DNA of 64,000 bases, from positions 51,490 to 115,489 of the forward strand of contig JADMJV010000116.1 of assembly GCA_018780265.1 (NCBI GenBank), read 5' to 3'. This document shows positions 50,945 through 60,314 of this stretch, in pieces. The notes beneath the pieces were generated by a model. The model saw only the letters and a list, made by a program, of their open reading frames with translations. It was not told the origin of the DNA and ran no database searches. The position numbers and the translations under genes are program-made. Source of the stretch: a bacterium. GTDB lineage: Bacteria; Vulcanimicrobiota; Xenobia; Xenobiales; JADMJV01. Numbering within the stretch: position 1 is the stretch's first letter; each line of letters begins with the position of its first letter.

Positions 50945-52249
50945 ATGGAATTCCTGGTGATCGCACTGCTGACGCTGCTGAACGGCTTTTTCTCGTTGAG
51001 TGAAATTGCTCTGCTCAGCGTAAAACCCTCGCGAATCCAGACCTTGGTGGACCGGGGGGAGCCGCGAGCCCAGACGATTCTCCTGCTATTGAGCGAGCCC
51101 GAGCGTTTTCTCAGCTCTGTCCAGGTGGGCATTACGCTCATCGGAATCTTTTCGGGAGCCTTTGGTGGCGCAACCATCACCGGCGATGTGCAGTATTGGC
51201 TGGAGAGGGCCGGAATGGCGCCAGGACCAGCCCACTCGGCAGCCCTGCTGATGGTAATTGGAGCCATTACTTACTTTACTATCGTGGTTGGGGAGTTGGT
51301 GCCGAAGTCGATAGCTCTGAGCAATCCTGAGAAAATCGCCCTCATCAGCGCGCCCCTCATGGCCATGTTCACCCGGGTCAGTTACCCTGCGGTGAAGGTC
51401 TTGTCGGTCACCACCCACGTCATCCTGAAGTTTCTGCGGGTCAGGGATCGAACAGAAGATCGTTTAAGCGCTGAAGAGTTGCGCTCGATTATCCGCACCG
51501 CCAACATGCAGGGGGTACTCGACCGCGAGGAGTCGCAGGCCCACCATAACCTTCTGCGTTTCAGTGAGGAGATGGCCAGCACGCTCATGACTCAGCGCGG
51601 CCAGGTGGAGTGGATTGACTCCACCCGACCGCTGGCGGAGATTTTGGGCCAGGTAAAGTCGAGTGTTCGTTCCAAATACCCCGTGGGACGGGGCAGTCTG
51701 GACGATATTGAGGGAACCCTAAACGTCCGCGACCTGCTGGAAAAGGCTGACGCGCCGGACTTTCAGTTGAGTGGAGTGGTTCGGCCTGCCATCCTGATTC
51801 CCGAAGGGGTGCCCGCTTTCTCCATTCTTCAGCTTTTTAAGAAGAACAAGCAATACATCGCTCTGGTGATGGACGAGCACGGCCAGTTTGAAGGACTGGT
51901 GACTCTGCACGATCTGACCGAGGCCATTGTGGGTGACCTGCCTGGGGAAGACGAGGAGGATGGCCCCGAGATTGTGCAACGCCACGATGGCTCCTGGCTG
52001 GTGAGCGGCAGGACCCACATCAGTGACTTGAATGCCCATCTCGAGCGCATTCTGATTGTGGAGAACCCCGTTCGCTACACTACCGTGGCCGGCTATTTTT
52101 TGACCAAATTGGAGCAGATCCCTCAGGCCGGCAGTCGCGTTTCCGATCCACAGTTTGACGGCGAGGTGATGGATATGGATGGGCACCGTATCGATATGGT
52201 TTTGATTACCCCCAAGTCGCAACCGGCGCTTTCCCTATCCAAGGCATAG
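50945..52249 (+). CDS. CNNM/HlyC-CorC family membrane protein (DUF21-CBS-CorC_HlyC)
   Basis: 434 residues. The first ~170 form a DUF21 membrane module (LLTLLNGFFSLSEIALLSV, VGITLIGIFSGAFGGATI, VVGELVPKSIALSNP). A CBS pair follows (ALVMDEHGQFEGLVTLHDLTEAIVG in the second half), then the C-terminal CorC_HlyC domain (VSGRTHISDLNAHL to the end). Members export Mg2+ or related cations. I chose ATG 50945, where the membrane module begins; the open upstream reading to 50852 is Arg/Leu-rich without family sequence. A GAGGA lies about 14 bases upstream. 55 bp separate it from the histidine-kinase operon. Confidence 0.9.
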   Translation: MEFLVIALLTLLNGFFSLSEIALLSVKPSRIQTLVDRGEPRAQTILLLLSEPERFLSSVQVGITLIGIFSGAFGGATITGDVQYWLERAGMAPGPAHSAALLMVIGAITYFTIVVGELVPKSIALSNPEKIALISAPLMAMFTRVSYPAVKVLSVTTHVILKFLRVRDRTEDRLSAEELRSIIRTANMQGVLDREESQAHHNLLRFSEEMASTLMTQRGQVEWIDSTRPLAEILGQVKSSVRSKYPVGRGSLDDIEGTLNVRDLLEKADAPDFQLSGVVRPAILIPEGVPAFSILQLFKKNKQYIALVMDEHGQFEGLVTLHDLTEAIVGDLPGEDEEDGPEIVQRHDGSWLVSGRTHISDLNAHLERILIVENPVRYTTVAGYFLTKLEQIPQAGSRVSDPQFDGEVMDMDGHRIDMVLITPKSQPALSLSKA

Positions 52250-52304
52250 GGGGAAGAGTCGCCTGACGAGAGAAAATCGCGCCAGAAAATAGGGGAGGCG
52301 AGGC

Positions 52305-53966
52305 GTGAATCTTACCGGGCGTATTCTTTCCGCGGTGGTGCCTATCCCCATCTTGTTCGCCGTAGTCAACTATTTTTGGCTGATGGATTTTCAAGGACAG
52401 CGACTGCGTCAGCAAGAGCAGCAGCGCGCCATGGTCATGGCGGCCTGTCTGGCCAACAACTGTTCTTTCGCCCTGGAAAGTCTCGATCGTCCGTTGATGC
52501 AAACCAGTCTCAACGCCATATTTTTGCAAGGGAATGTGCGCTGGGTGCAGGTGGTGGACGAGCGTGGTCTGTGGTTGGCCCACGATGATCCCAGTCTGGT
52601 GGGTAGACCGGCTGTTCCTCTTTCGAGACCTTTGGCAGATGAACTGGTGGCGCGGGCCCCCTTGAGGCTGGATGGCAGCCCGCGCGGAGAGGTTCGGCTG
52701 GGATTGGGCCTCGATCATTTGCAGGCGGCGCAGCGACTGAGTGGGCGAAGGTTTTTGTGGATGTCTTTGCTTTCTCTGATGGCCACCACCACCCTGGTTG
52801 GTTGGCTGGCCTACCGTCTGACTCAACCGCTGGCCCGACTGGCCCGACTGGCCGGTGATATCGCCCGCGGAGTGGTGCCTATCGAGGCCGTTCATCAGAG
52901 AATGGCCGAGGAAGGGAGTCACGCTCGGCGCAGCAGCGACGGAATGCTGGAATTGCGCCTTCTGTCGAGGGCCTTTTTGGCCATGTCGCAGCGCATGAAG
53001 TTGGGCCTGGAGAGCGAGCGCCAGCACCTCACTGATTTGCAGACCCAGGTGTCCAGTCTGCTTCACTATCAGGAGGCGATTGCTGGCGGAGACCCTGCCG
53101 CTCAGGTGTTTGGTTTGACCGACGGCGAGCTGGTCTCGTTAGCCCAAGGTCTCCATGAAATGGCCCTCAGTCTCCATCGCAACGCCGGTTCAGAGGCTGA
53201 CTACCGCCGCCAGTTGGAAGAACTCAATCGGGCCTTGCAAGAAACCCGCGGACTGTTGGAGCAGACCGACCGTTACAAGAACGAGTTCTTGGGAGTGGTG
53301 TCCCACGAGTTGCGTACGCCGCTGACGGCGGTCAGGGCCTATGCCGAAATCTTGATCGACTACCCTCCGCAAGACCCCGCCGAGCGGCGCGAATTTGTGT
53401 CGATCATCTATCGCGAGAGCGACAGGCTGACCAACATTATCAACCATCTGCTGGATATCTCCCGCATCGAATCGGGCCGTATGCGCTGGCGTTTCCGGCT
53501 TGTCAATCTGGTCCATCTGCTGGAGGAGAAGCTCTCGGCCGTCGATTCCAGCCGGGTTGTCGTGGACCTGCAGATCGCTTTTCAACCGGGCGGATACCAG
53601 TTGTGGTTGGATCCGGACAAGGTAGGCGAGGCCCTTGAAGCCTTGCTGGCCAACGCCGTGGAGCATTCGCCGCCGGGCGCCAAGGTTTCGGTGACCCTGA
53701 AGGCGGACCTTGAGCATGACGGTATTGTGATCAGCGTCGAGGATCAGGGGCCGGGCGTGCCCCGGGAACAGCACGAACTGATCTTTTCCAAGTTTCAGCA
53801 GGTACGCCTGGGCGACGCTCCCCAGCGCAGCACGGGACTGTCGCTGGCCCTGGCTCGAGCGGTGGTACAGGCCCATCAGGGCAGGCTGAGCGTGGAGAGC
53901 GACGGTCACAGGGGTAGCAAATTCTTGCTGTGGCTGCCCCGCAGCACCACTCAGGAGCCGGCGTGA
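52305..53966 (+). CDS. Sensor histidine kinase (membrane-bound)
   Basis: 553 residues. One membrane helix (~11-28), a ~120-residue extracytoplasmic sensor, a second helix (~148-168), and a HAMP-like linker with coiled coil lead to HisKA. The phospho-acceptor is His near 332 in VVSHELRTPLTAVRAYAEI, followed by an HATPase_c domain (LLANAVEHSPPGA, VEDQGPGVP, STGLSLALARAV). All catalytic boxes appear intact. GTG start with an AGGGGAGGCGAG ribosome site. Its stop overlaps the DctP-like gene start (GTGA), and a second histidine kinase follows. No response regulator gene is seen nearby. Confidence 0.93.
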   Translation: MNLTGRILSAVVPIPILFAVVNYFWLMDFQGQRLRQQEQQRAMVMAACLANNCSFALESLDRPLMQTSLNAIFLQGNVRWVQVVDERGLWLAHDDPSLVGRPAVPLSRPLADELVARAPLRLDGSPRGEVRLGLGLDHLQAAQRLSGRRFLWMSLLSLMATTTLVGWLAYRLTQPLARLARLAGDIARGVVPIEAVHQRMAEEGSHARRSSDGMLELRLLSRAFLAMSQRMKLGLESERQHLTDLQTQVSSLLHYQEAIAGGDPAAQVFGLTDGELVSLAQGLHEMALSLHRNAGSEADYRRQLEELNRALQETRGLLEQTDRYKNEFLGVVSHELRTPLTAVRAYAEILIDYPPQDPAERREFVSIIYRESDRLTNIINHLLDISRIESGRMRWRFRLVNLVHLLEEKLSAVDSSRVVVDLQIAFQPGGYQLWLDPDKVGEALEALLANAVEHSPPGAKVSVTLKADLEHDGIVISVEDQGPGVPREQHELIFSKFQQVRLGDAPQRSTGLSLALARAVVQAHQGRLSVESDGHRGSKFLLWLPRSTTQEPA

Positions 53967-54853
53967 GGTGGCTGTGGCTGTGGATTTTGCTGGTCAGCGT
54001 GGCTCGAGCCGATGTGGTGCTGCGACTGGGCAGTTGCGGCCGGGTCGACGGCTATTCCCAATCGCTGGCGCGCCAACTGCAGCAGTGGCTGCAGGGTGAT
54101 GGTCTGCGGCTGGCCCTGGCCGCGCCTGGCGGCGATTTGGAACAGATGCAAACGCTGTGTTCGGGTGACGTTCAGTTGACGCTGGTTCGCAGCACAGCTC
54201 TGGCCAACTACTATCGCCCCTGGGGCCTGCTCAGTCTGCCCTATCTGTGGGAGAATCCGTCTCTGTGGTTCCGCGGTCTGGGCGGCCAGCGCCTGCTGGC
54301 GCCCGTGGAAGGACAGCCCTTCCGGGCGCTGGCCTGCTGGTCTGTGGGCCAGCGCTGCCTGGCCTCGAGGCAGCCCCTGAGCGACTGGAAAGAACTGCAA
54401 GGTCGACAGGTGTTGGTGCCCCAGAGCCGCTTCAGTTGGGACGCCTACGTCAGCGTGGGCGCTCAGCCCTTGCTGGCTCCGCTAGAGCGCAGTTCAGAAT
54501 TTTCGGGCGCCGAGATGGTCGAGGCCACCCGACTGGATTTAGACGAGATGGGGCTGCTGGCCAGTTATCCGTGGGTCTGGCAGCCCGATCATGGTCGCGA
54601 GTGGCTGGTTTTGGTGGTGCAGGAACGGGCCTACCGACGCCTCTCTGTGGCTCATCGACAGCGCTTGAGCGGATTGCAGGCGTACCAGACTCGGTTAGAA
54701 GAATGGCTACGAGCCCGAGAGTTGAGGGTGGTAAAGAAGATCGGTGAACACGCCAGTCAACTGCCCCCGGCTCAGCGGAGTGGGGCCGAGGTTGTTTTCC
54801 AAAAGGTTCGTCAGCGTTCGTTGCGCCTGCTTGAGCCCGGGTGGTATCCGTGA
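53963..54853 (+). CDS. DctP-like (TRAP-type) periplasmic solute-binding protein
   Basis: 296 residues with a signal peptide (RWLWLWILLVSVARA). The mature protein follows the TRAP DctP layout: GDVQLTLVRSTALANYYRPWG, then LLSLPYLWENPSLWF (the LPFLF-type motif), WKELQGRQVLVPQ, and a C-terminal helix. The usual DctQ/DctM membrane subunits are not nearby; instead the gene overlaps sensor kinases on both sides (GTGA at each junction). A role as ligand-binding input for one or both kinases is therefore likely (inference). Ligand unknown. The GTG at 53963 is preferred because it begins the signal peptide. Confidence 0.85.
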   Translation: MRWLWLWILLVSVARADVVLRLGSCGRVDGYSQSLARQLQQWLQGDGLRLALAAPGGDLEQMQTLCSGDVQLTLVRSTALANYYRPWGLLSLPYLWENPSLWFRGLGGQRLLAPVEGQPFRALACWSVGQRCLASRQPLSDWKELQGRQVLVPQSRFSWDAYVSVGAQPLLAPLERSSEFSGAEMVEATRLDLDEMGLLASYPWVWQPDHGREWLVLVVQERAYRRLSVAHRQRLSGLQAYQTRLEEWLRARELRVVKKIGEHASQLPPAQRSGAEVVFQKVRQRSLRLLEPGWYP

Positions 54854-56607
54854 AGTTGCCTGACCGTTTTTGGCTGCGCCTGGTGCTGGCTTTGCTGCCG
54901 GTCAATTTGCTGTTTTTTGCTTTCCATTTGAGCACCTGGATGCGTCTGACCGAGGACCAGTTGCAATTGCAGAGCGAACGTCAGGCGATTTCATTGTCCA
55001 GCCAACTGGCTTTGCTCAGCGCCCGCGCACTGGATAGTCACAATGAGTGGCTGCTCCCCGAGCACGTGCAGCGCTTTGCTCAACTCCCTGGCGTGGTGTA
55101 CGCCCGATTGCTGGATACTCAGGGGCGAATTCTGGCTGACAAGGACCTGGACGAGATCGGAACGTTGCTGGAAGGTCAAGCCGAGCCGGCGGCTGAGCCC
55201 ATCCTCACCTATCGGAAGGGTCAACAGATCCAGAGATTGGATCCCTCTTTGTCAGGTTGGGACCCTCTGGCCCCCCGTTTTACCGACTTCGATACCATCA
55301 GCGTGTCCGCTCCCGTGCAGTTGGGAGGGCGCAGCTATGGTCAGGTGGTTTTGGGTCTCGATCTCAAATCCGCCAAGCAACAACGCCTGGAATGCTACCA
55401 GGTGCTCTGGCTGGCCAGCGCTTTGCTCAGTCTGGTCACCATCGTTTTGCTGGGTTTGATCGCCCGCTCCTTCTCGCGCCCCATTCTGCGGGTTGCTCGC
55501 AAGGCCGAGATCCTGGCCGAACAATGGGACAGCGCCGGGGTGGCCACTTCTTCGGCTACTTCGCCTCAAAGCGAGGTGGGCTTGCTGAGCCGGGCCCTCG
55601 ACCAGATGTCTTTGAGCTTGCATCAATTGGCCGAACGGCAGCGCCAGCAGCGCCGCGATTTAGAGCGTCGCGTCGAGGATCTGTTGGCCTGCGTCGAGCG
55701 CGTCGAAGAGGGCGATTTGCTGGTGCGTTGTGCCGCTTCGGGTCAAGACGAAATCGGTCGACTGGAGGTGGGCTTCAATCGCATGGTGAGCCGTCTGGTT
55801 AAAACCCGACAGGCCGAGCTGCAGGCTCGTCTTGATTTGGAGTGGACCCACGAGGCTTTGCAGCAGGGCAACAAGCGCCTGGCCGAACTGGACCGGCGCA
55901 AGACCGACTTTCTCAACACCGCCTCTCACGAGCTGCGCACGCCGCTCACCTCGATTCGGGCTTTCGCCGAGATCGTTTTGGACAATGAGGAGGAGTCGTG
56001 CACCTCGGAAGATTTTTTGGAGATGAATCAGGAGTTTCTCGATATTATTCTGCGCGAGAGTGACCGGCTTGGCCGCCTCTTGCACAGTTTGCTGGATTTG
56101 AGCAGTATCGAGTCGGGAAAGATTGACTGGGTCTTTGAAGGATTAGAGGTGGAGAGTCTGGTGCGGTCTACCGTGGATGCCTGTCGGTCCTTGATCGGCG
56201 AGAAGGAGATGCAGTTGAAGGTGGAGGTCCAGCCAGACTTGCGACTTTGTGGAGCCCGCGACCCGCTGATTCAGGTGTTGACCAATCTGCTCTCCAACGC
56301 CATCAAGTTCACTCCGCGGGGCGGCAACATCGAGGTGCGAGCCCGGCGTGGTGAAGAACACGTAATCATCGAAGTGGAAGACAGCGGAGTGGGCATCGCC
56401 CCCGAGGATCAATCCAAAGTGTTTGACAGCTTTCAGCAGGCCGAAGAGCAGCCCGACACGCAGGCCCCGAAAGGCTCCGGCCTGGGTCTGGCCATTGTTA
56501 AACAGATCGTGGAGACCCATGGCGGTAGCCTGAAGTTGACCAGCCAACTGGGCAAAGGCAGTTGTTTCAGCGTGCGCTTGCCCCCCACTCGAGAGGAGAC
56601 GCCATGA
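54850..56607 (+). CDS. Sensor histidine kinase (membrane-bound), second of the operon
   Basis: 585 residues. A membrane helix (~10-28), a ~150-residue extracytoplasmic domain (VVYARLLDTQGRILADKDL, a PAS/dCache-like element), and a second helix (~190-210) lead to two HAMP-like segments. HisKA follows with His near 358 (ASHELRTPLTSIRAFAEI), then HATPase_c (LLSNAIKFTPRGG, VEDSGVGIAPED, GSGLGLAIVKQIV). GTG 54850 overlaps the DctP-like gene's stop, and its own stop overlaps the ThDP-enzyme start (ATGA). The kinase core is canonical. Confidence 0.93.
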   Translation: MKLPDRFWLRLVLALLPVNLLFFAFHLSTWMRLTEDQLQLQSERQAISLSSQLALLSARALDSHNEWLLPEHVQRFAQLPGVVYARLLDTQGRILADKDLDEIGTLLEGQAEPAAEPILTYRKGQQIQRLDPSLSGWDPLAPRFTDFDTISVSAPVQLGGRSYGQVVLGLDLKSAKQQRLECYQVLWLASALLSLVTIVLLGLIARSFSRPILRVARKAEILAEQWDSAGVATSSATSPQSEVGLLSRALDQMSLSLHQLAERQRQQRRDLERRVEDLLACVERVEEGDLLVRCAASGQDEIGRLEVGFNRMVSRLVKTRQAELQARLDLEWTHEALQQGNKRLAELDRRKTDFLNTASHELRTPLTSIRAFAEIVLDNEEESCTSEDFLEMNQEFLDIILRESDRLGRLLHSLLDLSSIESGKIDWVFEGLEVESLVRSTVDACRSLIGEKEMQLKVEVQPDLRLCGARDPLIQVLTNLLSNAIKFTPRGGNIEVRARRGEEHVIIEVEDSGVGIAPEDQSKVFDSFQQAEEQPDTQAPKGSGLGLAIVKQIVETHGGSLKLTSQLGKGSCFSVRLPPTREETP

Positions 56608-57761
56608 ACGTTGCAGAGGCCCTGGCGGCCACCGCACATTCGGCCGGAGTGAGCCTGGTCACCCACGTGCCCGGCTTTGGGGCCAGTCAGACCTTCGCCG
56701 CCTGGCCCGGCTCGCCGTTGCCCAGCTATCACGAAGAGGTGGCTCTGGGCATGGCACTCGGTTCGGGCATCACGGGTCACCCTTCGGTGTGCCTGATCAA
56801 AATGCATGGACTGCTCAAGGCGGCTAATGCGCTGGTCTGTGGCCTTTCGGCCGGGGTGACGGCGGCTTGCGTGATCACCATTTTCGACGACCCCAGTGGG
56901 GGGCACTCCGACAACCAGTTGCCCACACGCTCTTTGCTGGACGCTTTCGAAATCGGGGTTGACGCGGTCGATGATCCTGGTCAAGGGCCTCGGGTTCTGG
57001 TCGAGTGCCTGCAACGCAGTCAACAACAAGGTTTGCCGCGCATTCTGCTGATCGGTTCCGAGCTCGTTGAACAGCCCTATGTGGGCGCCTTGCCAACCGA
57101 GAAATTGGAAGTTGTCAGTTGGTCGAGTGACCCGGTGGGACAGTTGGTGTGCCCCCTGTTTGGCGAGTATCAGCGAACTAGATTGTTGAGTCGTCTGGGC
57201 CAGACCTGTGCGGTCAACCCTCCTGGTCTACCTGCTTTAGAAAGCCTCCCGGCCCGCTGGCAGCCCACCCTGCAGGCCTACCGACCCTGGATTGAAAGCG
57301 CTTTGGCCGGGGGACGTCCCGCTTTCGTGGCTGGCGACACAGGCCTCTCCAGCCTGTTTGGCCTGGACCCTTACCGGGCCGTGGACGCCATCGGCTGGAT
57401 GGGGGGAAGTGTGCCGCTGGCATTGGGCGCCCTGGCTGGCGGACATCCTTCGGCCTGGGCCGTAACCGGTGATTTTTCCTTCATCGCGGCCGGCCACCTG
57501 GGTTGGATTGAAGCCCGCCGACGCCGCTTGCCGTTGCGCGTCTTGCTTTTTGACAACGGCTGCGCCCAGGCCACCGGCGGTCAGCCTGTCGAGCCCGAGA
57601 CCCTGCGCGCCCTGCTGAATGGTCCAGAGGTGATCGAAGTGAGCTACCCCGAGCAGTTGACCATCGACCCTGCCCACCCGGGTCCGCTGCTCTACTGGCT
57701 GCGAGTGCAGGGAGGGTTTGAGCCGGATGAAGGACGTAGAGAACCACTGCCAAACTCATAG
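56604..57761 (+). CDS. Thiamine-diphosphate-dependent enzyme (2-oxoacid decarboxylase-like)
   Basis: 385 residues containing both ThDP modules in one short chain. The N-terminal PYR-type domain has VTHVPGFGASQTF and SYHEEVALGMALG, with the cofactor-activating Glu. The C-terminal PP-type domain has GWMGGSVPLALGALAGG, VTGDFSFIAAG and LLFDNGCAQATGG, the Mg/diphosphate-binding site. This is the pattern of sulfopyruvate/phosphonopyruvate decarboxylases and indolepyruvate oxidoreductase alpha-type enzymes; the substrate is not identifiable. ATG 56604 follows GAGAGGAG and overlaps the kinase stop. Placement behind two sensor kinases suggests the regulated metabolite may be its substrate (inference). 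Confidence 0.82.
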   Translation: MNVAEALAATAHSAGVSLVTHVPGFGASQTFAAWPGSPLPSYHEEVALGMALGSGITGHPSVCLIKMHGLLKAANALVCGLSAGVTAACVITIFDDPSGGHSDNQLPTRSLLDAFEIGVDAVDDPGQGPRVLVECLQRSQQQGLPRILLIGSELVEQPYVGALPTEKLEVVSWSSDPVGQLVCPLFGEYQRTRLLSRLGQTCAVNPPGLPALESLPARWQPTLQAYRPWIESALAGGRPAFVAGDTGLSSLFGLDPYRAVDAIGWMGGSVPLALGALAGGHPSAWAVTGDFSFIAAGHLGWIEARRRRLPLRVLLFDNGCAQATGGQPVEPETLRALLNGPEVIEVSYPEQLTIDPAHPGPLLYWLRVQGGFEPDEGRREPLPNS

Positions 57762-57766
57762 ACATT

Positions 57767-58381
57767 ATGCAGTTGGACTTCATCCATCGATTTGTGCACG
57801 GCGAATCCTCTTCTAACCCGGTCTTGCTACTCTTGCACGGTACGGGCGGGGACGAAAACGACATGCTTGACCTGGGCAGGTCGCTCTATCCAGGAGCTGC
57901 TTTGCTCAGCCCTCGCGGCAAAGTTCTGGAAGACGGTAATCCGCGTTTCTTTCGACGCTACTCGGAAGGGGTTTTCGACGAGGAAGACTTGATTTTCCGA
58001 ACCCACGAGATGGCCGACTTTGTGTCCAAGGCCGTGGAGCACTACCGGTTGGGAGGGCGTCGCATTTTGCCGGTGGGTTTCTCCAACGGCGCCAACCTGG
58101 CTGCCCATCTGCTTTTGTGGCGTCCCGAAATGCTCAGCGGTGGAGTTTTGTTGCGGGCTCTGGTGGCCAGGCAGCCGGAGACTTTGCCAAATCTTAGCGG
58201 TAAACCCGTCTTTCTGGCAGTGGGCCGCAACGATCCTTTCATCCCCGAGGACCGCGCCGAGCACCTGGCCCAGACTCTGGGGGAGGCCGGGGCTGAGGTG
58301 ACGGTGCGCTGGACGCCGGGGGGGCATCAACTGACAGCCTCTGAATTGGATGAAGCGGGCGACTGGCTACGCGCTCTCTAG
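57767..58381 (+). CDS. Alpha/beta-hydrolase carboxylesterase (phospholipase/carboxylesterase family)
   Basis: 204 residues, the size of small serine esterases of the YpfH/MhqD type. The oxyanion motif LLLHGTGGDENDM, the nucleophile elbow GFSNGAN (Ser), the Asp in VGRNDPFIP and the His in PGGHQLT form a complete catalytic triad. No signal peptide, so cytoplasmic. Starts 5 bp after the ThDP enzyme and probably shares its transcript. Acyl substrate unknown. Confidence 0.92.
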   Translation: MQLDFIHRFVHGESSSNPVLLLLHGTGGDENDMLDLGRSLYPGAALLSPRGKVLEDGNPRFFRRYSEGVFDEEDLIFRTHEMADFVSKAVEHYRLGGRRILPVGFSNGANLAAHLLLWRPEMLSGGVLLRALVARQPETLPNLSGKPVFLAVGRNDPFIPEDRAEHLAQTLGEAGAEVTVRWTPGGHQLTASELDEAGDWLRAL

Positions 58382-58425
58382 TCTGCCGCCTAGGATAATG
58401 ACCGTGTGGGGCGGAACCAACGGGC

Positions 58426-59757
58426 ATGGTCAGTACATCGAAACTGAGACTGGGATGTTATGGCAGCTTGCTGGCCGTAGTTCTCAGTTACTTTGCCTGG
58501 GTTTCGTTCCCCCCTTCGCGTTACGAAGCTCAATCTACCGCCATTTTGAAGCGTCAGCAAGAGAATTTCTCGGCCTACCAGAAGTTGGCGGCGGACCCCA
58601 CCAAGAATGCTTTCAGCGATCCTGTGATGGTCGAATATTGGGGGCGAAAAAACAAGGAATATCGCGACCACAGCAAGGCGCAGGAGGCCATCACAGCCCT
58701 TGCCAGGTGGGGCTCTTGTTCGGAATGGAAGGATACCCAACTCGGCCAGGCACTGGGTCGCAAGGAGCCGGCCGCCGTTGAGGCGGTTACGGCCTTTGAG
58801 AAACTTTATCCTCATCTCAGCGAAGTGATAAGGCGCCCCCATTTTGTGGCCACCTATGATGAACCTCCCAGCCTGCTGACGATCGTGCCTAATTTGGTGG
58901 CTTTGCGAAAGATTGCCCAGGCGCTCAGTTGTTACAGCGAAGTCTGCATGTTGCGCGGGCAGCAGGACAAGGCCTTGCAGGCTAATCTTCAGATTTTTGA
59001 GTTGGGACATCTGTTGACTCGACAGAACACCTGGCTGATTCAGTCTATGCTGGCCGTCGCCAACCAGGGCATAGGCTCGCAAACCCTGTGCTATCTGCTG
59101 CAGCAATCTTCGGCCGGGTGGCCGGTAGCGGAGTTAGAGAAAATTCTGCTCACTTTGGAGAAGACCCAGTTGCCGTCTGACATGCTCGTCAATCCCCTGG
59201 AGGCCGAACTCTACGGCATGCAAAATAGCTTGCAGGCGGTCGTCAAAGGGGACGATGCCTTGGCTCTGCGCTTCTTTCCTGGCTTGCTGCAACGGGAGTG
59301 GAGATTGTACAAAAATGACTATCTTCCCATGTTGCTCGATATTGAGGCCACGGGTTCCACGCAACGGGTCCTGCCTCGCGAAAACCTGGGCCAGTGGCTG
59401 CTAGGACAGCACGGTTACGCCAGTGCGGTGGTTATTCCCAATCTCAAAAACGCGATTTCGCAAAGTCAGCTTGCTCGCCAGCGCCAGGCCTTTCTTCATC
59501 TCTACGTAAAACTCTTGATTTTGAAGAGCCGGGGACACCTGCCCGCAACTCTGGCTCAATTGGTCTCGGCCGGCTTCAAGCCCCTGGGCGACCTGGATTT
59601 GGATCGCGTGGAATACCGAGTCAAGCCTTTGCAGATCCGGCTTAAACTGGAGCCCGAGTTGGCCGCGGTGACATTTCAACCTGCTGGCTGGGCCGGTTCG
59701 GTCCATTGGGACAACTTGCTGCGGCCAGAGTGGGTCCTCCCGAGGGAGAGGCTGTGA
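58426..59757 (+). CDS. Membrane-anchored protein of unknown function
   Basis: 443 residues. One N-terminal hydrophobic segment (LGCYGSLLAVVLSYFAWVSF) is followed by a long helical region (~30-330, TPR-like helix packing but no clear repeat) and a short beta-rich end (VEYRVKPLQIRLKLEPELAAVTF). A segment VVIPNLKNAISQSQLARQRQAFLHLYVKL near 340 is strongly conserved-looking. I do not recognise the family. Its stop overlaps the GTG of the next gene, so it is translationally coupled to an HTH/zinc-ribbon protein. Confidence 0.7.
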   Translation: MVSTSKLRLGCYGSLLAVVLSYFAWVSFPPSRYEAQSTAILKRQQENFSAYQKLAADPTKNAFSDPVMVEYWGRKNKEYRDHSKAQEAITALARWGSCSEWKDTQLGQALGRKEPAAVEAVTAFEKLYPHLSEVIRRPHFVATYDEPPSLLTIVPNLVALRKIAQALSCYSEVCMLRGQQDKALQANLQIFELGHLLTRQNTWLIQSMLAVANQGIGSQTLCYLLQQSSAGWPVAELEKILLTLEKTQLPSDMLVNPLEAELYGMQNSLQAVVKGDDALALRFFPGLLQREWRLYKNDYLPMLLDIEATGSTQRVLPRENLGQWLLGQHGYASAVVIPNLKNAISQSQLARQRQAFLHLYVKLLILKSRGHLPATLAQLVSAGFKPLGDLDLDRVEYRVKPLQIRLKLEPELAAVTFQPAGWAGSVHWDNLLRPEWVLPRERL

Positions 59758-60227
59758 ACAAAACCACTGTGCAACAGGCCGCTCAGATTTTGGGTCTGAC
59801 TCCGGGGGCGGTGCGAGGGCTGCTGGCCACGGGTTACCTGAAGGGTGAAAAAGTAGACCGGGTCTGGAATGTTTCTGTCGAATCTCTGCAAGTTCTGCAA
59901 GCCTTGCTGCGTTTGCCCCTGCGGGCCGCTCCTCAGGTGCCCACTCTCAGTCAGTCGGTGGCTATCGCCCGTCACCTCTGTCCCGTTTGCGCCGGTGGGC
60001 GTTGGGGTGCGGCCCAACAGGGCTCGGAATGGTCGCACGAGTTTATGGAATGTCAGGATTGCGCCTTCACCGTCCACACCAGCTTTCTGGATCTGCCCGA
60101 CTGCGAGAGAGTGCGCCAACGTGTGCAGGATCACTTGCATCTCCTGGTGGGTCTGGTTCGGCAGGGGGAAAATGCGCGAGAGTGCCTGCAGCGGCGTGCA
60201 CTTGCACTTCATTCATTGGAGTCCTGA
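59754..60227 (+). CDS. Helix-turn-helix protein with zinc ribbon
   Basis: 157 residues. The N-terminus (TTVQQAAQILGLTPGAVRGLL, VDRVWNVSVESL) matches the excisionase/MerR-type winged helix-turn-helix. The middle carries two CxxC knuckles (HLCPVCAGG; MECQDCAFTV) that would bind one zinc, and the rest is helical. It probably binds DNA or acts as an adaptor. GTG 59754 follows GAGGGAGAG and overlaps the previous stop. The next gene also has a zinc ribbon in a helical protein. Confidence 0.75.
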   Translation: MNKTTVQQAAQILGLTPGAVRGLLATGYLKGEKVDRVWNVSVESLQVLQALLRLPLRAAPQVPTLSQSVAIARHLCPVCAGGRWGAAQQGSEWSHEFMECQDCAFTVHTSFLDLPDCERVRQRVQDHLHLLVGLVRQGENARECLQRRALALHSLES

Positions 60228-60314
60228 ACGAGTTGGCCAGGATTGAGGCCTCGAAGTGGCCAATCATGACCGCCAAGTTTGGGGTTCACCCCGATTCGGC
60301 TGGAGGATTCTATC

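Noticed and set aside
49752..54853. Complete ABC or TRAP transporter operons around the two binding proteins
   Set aside because: No permease, ATPase or DctQM genes are found on either side.
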